63,290 bases of DNA from Nakamurella aerolata (GTDB taxonomy: Bacteria; Actinomycetota; Actinomycetes; Mycobacteriales; Nakamurellaceae). This document shows, in pieces, positions 62,673-63,290 of the stretch. Numbering within the stretch: position 1 is the first letter of the stretch; the number at the start of each line of letters is the position of its first letter. The stretch covers positions 1-63,290 of the forward strand of contig NZ_JABEND010000015.1 of NCBI RefSeq assembly GCF_013002705.1. The letters are read 5' to 3'. The position numbers and the translations under genes were made by a program. The notes below the pieces were generated by a model. The model was not told the DNA's origin and ran no database searches. It saw only the letters and a list, made by a program, of their open reading frames with translations.

Positions 62673-63290
62673 ATGTTGATGCTCGATCGGAAGCCGGTTC
62701 AGGTTGGTGCTGCGCGGGTTTCGCAGGCGGTGTTCCAGCGGTGGCGTACGGCGTTGGGGGTGCTGGAGCCGGGGTCTGGCCTGGTTGCGCATCTGGAATC
62801 CCGCCCGCCGACGGCGGCTTTGCTGACCGCGCGGGGTGGGTCGCACGCAGTGCCCACGCCGCCGTCCGCTGGCACCGCTCGCAACGCTCTATCTGGTCGT
62901 GCCAGCGCCGCCGCGGGCGATGTCGATACGGCCCACGCGGACGCCGCTCCATCCGCCAGTGCCGGCGCTGGCGCCCGCTGTGCTGATCCGAGGAACGCCG
63001 ACGTCGATAGCCCGCACGCTGCCACGCGCAGTGCCGAGAGCGCTCCATCCGCCAGTGCCGGCACCGGCGCCCGCCGTGCCGAGTCGGGGGACGCCGACGT
63101 CGATAGGCCGCGCGCTGCGACCCGCAACGCTAATCGGGTGAGTGCTGAGGCCGATAACCCTGGCGCAGCCGGGTCCGGCGCCGATGATGCCGCTGATGGT
63201 GCTGATGATGCTGGTGGTGTTGCGGGGGTGGTGTTGCACGGGAACGTGCTGCTGGATTCGGTGGTGGCTCGGGAACGGGTGATCCGGCAT
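62673..63290 (+). CDS. N-terminal part of a DUF222/HNH-endonuclease-like (13E12 repeat) protein, runs off the window
   Basis: The frame from ATG 62673 (or ATG 62679; AAGGGGG just upstream) stays open for 206 codons to the last base. It begins 'MLDRKPVQVGAARVSQAVFQRWRTALG', passes through a low-complexity Ala/Asp/Arg stretch with a 96-bp period (62946-63041, 63042-~63130) and ends 'GVVLHGNVLLDSVVARERVIRH'. This last segment resembles the start of the DUF222 domain of 13E12-type proteins ('LLD..VA.ER.I.HA'), which usually carry a C-terminal HNH nuclease and form large families in actinomycetes. The assignment rests on a short stretch only. Confidence 0.55.
   Translation, partial: MLMLDRKPVQVGAARVSQAVFQRWRTALGVLEPGSGLVAHLESRPPTAALLTARGGSHAVPTPPSAGTARNALSGRASAAAGDVDTAHADAAPSASAGAGARCADPRNADVDSPHAATRSAESAPSASAGTGARRAESGDADVDRPRAATRNANRVSAEADNPGAAGSGADDAADGADDAGGVAGVVLHGNVLLDSVVARERVIRH
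62946..63130. repeat. 96-bp tandem repeat in the DUF222-like gene
   Basis: Two copies beginning GCTCCATCCGCCAGTGCCGG at 62946 and 63042 with about 80-85% identity by eye; a fainter third copy may precede them. The period of 96 keeps the frame (32 codons). Confidence 0.7.

Overview
The window is high-GC DNA with strong third-position G/C bias, frequent GTG starts and many 4-bp ATGA/GTGA overlaps. This points to an actinomycete. The right third carries a block typical of Actinomycetota: sigA, ppgK, cei, DUF4193, an OB-fold protein, DUF3159, ceoC/ceoB, a KimA-type permease and a TRAM-type RNA methyltransferase. It matches the order of M. tuberculosis Rv2703 back to Rv2689c, with several genes missing (suhB, dut, DUF3093, DUF3710). 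A Nakamurella-like or other Frankineae-type soil actinobacterium is my guess from the mix of sugar-degradation genes, LacI regulators and a DUF222-like protein; I cannot fix the genus. No rRNA, tRNA or CRISPR array was seen.

Layout. 1-3 kb: a decayed region with an IS3-type orfA remnant, an AraC regulator and a sarcosine/dimethylglycine-dehydrogenase-like FAD gene broken by an in-frame amber codon. 3-10.7 kb: a sugar-use locus on the minus strand with a secreted GH54 arabinofuranosidase carrying ricin-type lectin domains (also cut by an amber codon), a LacI regulator, a GH1-like glycosidase, two CUT1 permeases and a lipoprotein binding protein. The same 18-bp operator stands before the GH54 gene and before the ABC operon, so one LacI protein probably controls both. 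10.8-17.2 kb: a copper-resistance operon, csoR-copZ-YtkA-like-copA-copB, with two CsoR-type operators.

17.2-46.4 kb: a mixed chromosomal stretch with a TDT/SLAC1 transporter and divergent LysR, a YrdB-like membrane protein under paired palindromes, a DUF1624-like acyltransferase, a LysR/nitrilase pair, DUF2255, a DHA2 drug exporter, a ClC channel, a gamma-glutamyltransferase, ctaD, serB, a TetR-controlled MFS/quinone-reductase pair, a LacI/MFS pair sharing a tandem 14-bp palindrome, a PTH2-domain protein, an S9 peptidase, a secreted DUF6351 protein, a truncated GH9 and a Zn alcohol dehydrogenase.

46.4-63.3 kb: the sigA operon with three downstream membrane-protein genes, then ppgK, cei, DUF4193 and the potassium-related block (CeoC, CeoB, KimA-like). 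Next come an RNA methyltransferase full of in-frame tandem repeats, a DUF1707 protein, a cytidine deaminase fused to an ASCH domain, and the start of a DUF222/HNH-type protein that runs off the end.

The observations I rate highest are the deaminase-ASCH fusion (a possible one-protein route from N4-acetylcytidine to uridine), the 24-bp repeat array inside the catalytic core of the RNA methyltransferase, the shared LacI operator, and the cluster of in-frame stops in otherwise intact reading frames.
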